The position numbers and the translations under genes are program-made. Positions 5,331 to 6,326 of a stretch of 6,326 nucleotides of DNA are shown here, one piece after another. The stretch's first letter is position 1. Each line of letters starts with the position of its first letter. The DNA is taken from NCBI GenBank assembly GCA_937888735.1, contig CALASN010000194.1:1-6326 (forward strand). Reading direction: 5' to 3'. Source of the stretch: UBA5499 sp002426275. GTDB lineage: Bacteria; Bacillota; DTU084. The notes below the pieces were generated by a model, which did not search any database, was not told the origin of the DNA, and saw only the letters and a list, made by a program, of their open reading frames with translations.

Positions 5331-6224
5331 ATGAAAAAGTTCTTTGTCCTGGGATTGATGCTTGTCGTTTTATGCTTGGCCCTTATCGGGTGCGGCAAAA
5401 AAGGTGAAGAGCAGGGGCAGGACACCAGCAGCGCGAAAAATGACGACATCACAGTGGTATCCAGGGAGGAAGGCTCCGGCACCAGAGGCGCGTTCATTGA
5501 ACTCTTCGGCATTGAAGAAAAAGACGCGGACGGAAACAAAATCGATAAGACCACTGACTCCGCCGAAGTAACAAACAGCACTTCAGTTATGTTGACAACG
5601 GTCGCAGGAAACGATAACGCCATCGGCTACGTCTCCCTCGGCTCTCTCAACGACACGGTGAAAGCCCTCACAGTCGGCGGCGCAGAAGCCACAGTGGACA
5701 ACATCAAGAGCAAAACTTACCCTATTTCACGTCCTTTCAACATCGCGACTAAGGGCGATCCCAAAAGCAAGTTGGCACAAGACTTCATTAGCTTCATTTT
5801 GAGTTCGGACGGACAGGCCGTCATTGAAGACAAAGGTTACATCAGCGTTGACAAAGGCAGTCCCTACAGCGGCGGCAAGCCCAGCGGCAAGATTACCGTT
5901 GCCGGTTCTTCTTCCGTGACGCCGGTAATGGAAGCTCTCAAAGAAGCTTATTTGAAGGTAAACCCCAGCGCCACCATTGAGATCCAGCAGAGCGATTCCA
6001 CCACAGGTATGACCTCCGCCATCGAGGGCGTCTGCGATATCGGAATGGCTTCCAGGGAGTTGAAAGACACCGAGCTGGCAAAGGGACTGCAGCCTACAAC
6101 CATAGCGATCGACGGAATTGCAGTTATTGTCAATAAAAACAATACGCTCTCAGACATCTCGGCCGAACAGGTGAAGTCCATCTACACCGGCGAAGTCGCC
6201 AAGTGGTCAGAAATCAACGGTTAA
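5331..6224 (+). CDS. pstS: Phosphate ABC transporter substrate-binding lipoprotein PstS, circularly permuted
   Basis: Extracytoplasmic phosphate-binding protein (type II periplasmic-binding fold) that delivers phosphate to a PstCAB transporter. The 297 aa begin with a lipoprotein signal: KK, a hydrophobic stretch (5-19) and lipobox LIGC with lipidated C21. A short polar linker (22-37) follows. Residues 38-173 then correspond to the usual C-terminal half of PstS: ITVVSREEGSGTRGAF (40-55), with expected phosphate ligands R45, S49 and T51; TTVAGNDNAIGYVSLGSLND (89-108); and FISFILSSDGQAVIEDKGYISV (152-173, key residues S158, D160, G161, Q162). A linker (174-185) joins this to residues 186-297, the usual N-terminal half: GKITVAGSSSVTPVM (186-200), QQSDSTTGMTSAI (219-231), CDIGMASREL (235-244) and SIYTGEVAKWSEING (283-297). 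The order is thus swapped, with no obvious loss. No pstC is seen; a hairpin follows the gene. Family assignment is firm; transport activity is inferred. Confidence 0.9.
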   Translation: MKKFFVLGLMLVVLCLALIGCGKKGEEQGQDTSSAKNDDITVVSREEGSGTRGAFIELFGIEEKDADGNKIDKTTDSAEVTNSTSVMLTTVAGNDNAIGYVSLGSLNDTVKALTVGGAEATVDNIKSKTYPISRPFNIATKGDPKSKLAQDFISFILSSDGQAVIEDKGYISVDKGSPYSGGKPSGKITVAGSSSVTPVMEALKEAYLKVNPSATIEIQQSDSTTGMTSAIEGVCDIGMASRELKDTELAKGLQPTTIAIDGIAVIVNKNNTLSDISAEQVKSIYTGEVAKWSEING

Positions 6225-6257
6225 GACAAAATAAACAAAGCCCAGTCGACGCGAGAT

Positions 6258-6285
6258 GCAAAAAGGCCCAAGCAGGCCTTTTTGC
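6258..6285 (+). terminator. Hairpin terminator after pstS
   Basis: GCAAAAAGGCC (6258-6268) and GGCCTTTTTGC (6275-6285) are perfect inverted repeats of 11 bp around the loop CAAGCA. The A5/T5 arms allow function in either direction. It lies 33 nt after the stop codon. A partial terminator between pstS and a downstream pstC is also possible. Confidence 0.75.
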
Positions 6286-6326
6286 GCTTTCTCCGCTTTT
6301 CTCCTCTCACACCGTTATCAGTAGCC

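Noticed and set aside
6225..6257. Possible continuation of pstS past its stop with a second copy of the C-terminal half
   Set aside because: The bases after TAA 6222-6224 do not encode anything like ITVVSREEGSGT in any frame I read, and a terminator hairpin follows, so the permuted protein truly ends at SEING.
6286..6326. Start of a further gene at the right edge
   Set aside because: The last 41 bases are pyrimidine-rich and show no start codon with a ribosome binding site; nothing can be supported.

Overview
This window looks like chromosomal DNA of an anaerobic, Clostridia-like member of the Firmicutes with moderate GC content. Evidence for this includes strong AGGAG-type Shine-Dalgarno sites, a Firmicutes-type lipoprotein PstS, a near-consensus catabolite-repression (CRE) site and a PhoP-type direct repeat. 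The exact lineage cannot be read from the sequence. Genes are closely packed, and I see no mobile element, tRNA, rRNA or CRISPR array.

Layout: (1) On the minus strand, positions 2807 to 1 carry a two-gene unit: rhamnulokinase (rhaB, 488 aa), followed after only 12 nt by the translational GTPase typA/bipA. typA runs off the left edge with 442 codons visible. (2) Positions 2808-2964 form a divergent intergenic region with a good rhaB promoter, a near-perfect direct repeat lying across that promoter, and a stem-loop in the regulator leader. (3) On the plus strand lies an AraC-family regulator with an N-terminal cupin (278 aa). After 94 nt comes a family 4 (GH4) NAD/Mn-dependent glycosidase of the CHSV (alpha-galactosidase, MelA-like) subgroup. 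It has its own -10 box overlapped by a candidate CRE, and it ends in a rho-independent terminator. (4) Positions 5221-5330 hold a candidate Pho box and a promoter, followed by a phosphate-binding lipoprotein gene and a second hairpin terminator. The last ~40 bases show nothing I can assign.

Function: the regulator sits between a sugar kinase and a glycosidase. The simplest reading is a small carbohydrate-utilisation locus in which it senses a sugar and controls rhaB, the GH4 gene, or both. No rhamnose isomerase, aldolase or transporter is in view. The pstS gene is a separate, probably phosphate-controlled unit.

The most interesting feature is the PstS protein. Its sequence is circularly permuted: the half that is normally C-terminal (with the SREEGSGT phosphate loop) follows the lipobox directly, and the half that is normally N-terminal (starting GKITVAGSSSVTP) ends the protein. 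Neither half appears to have lost material.
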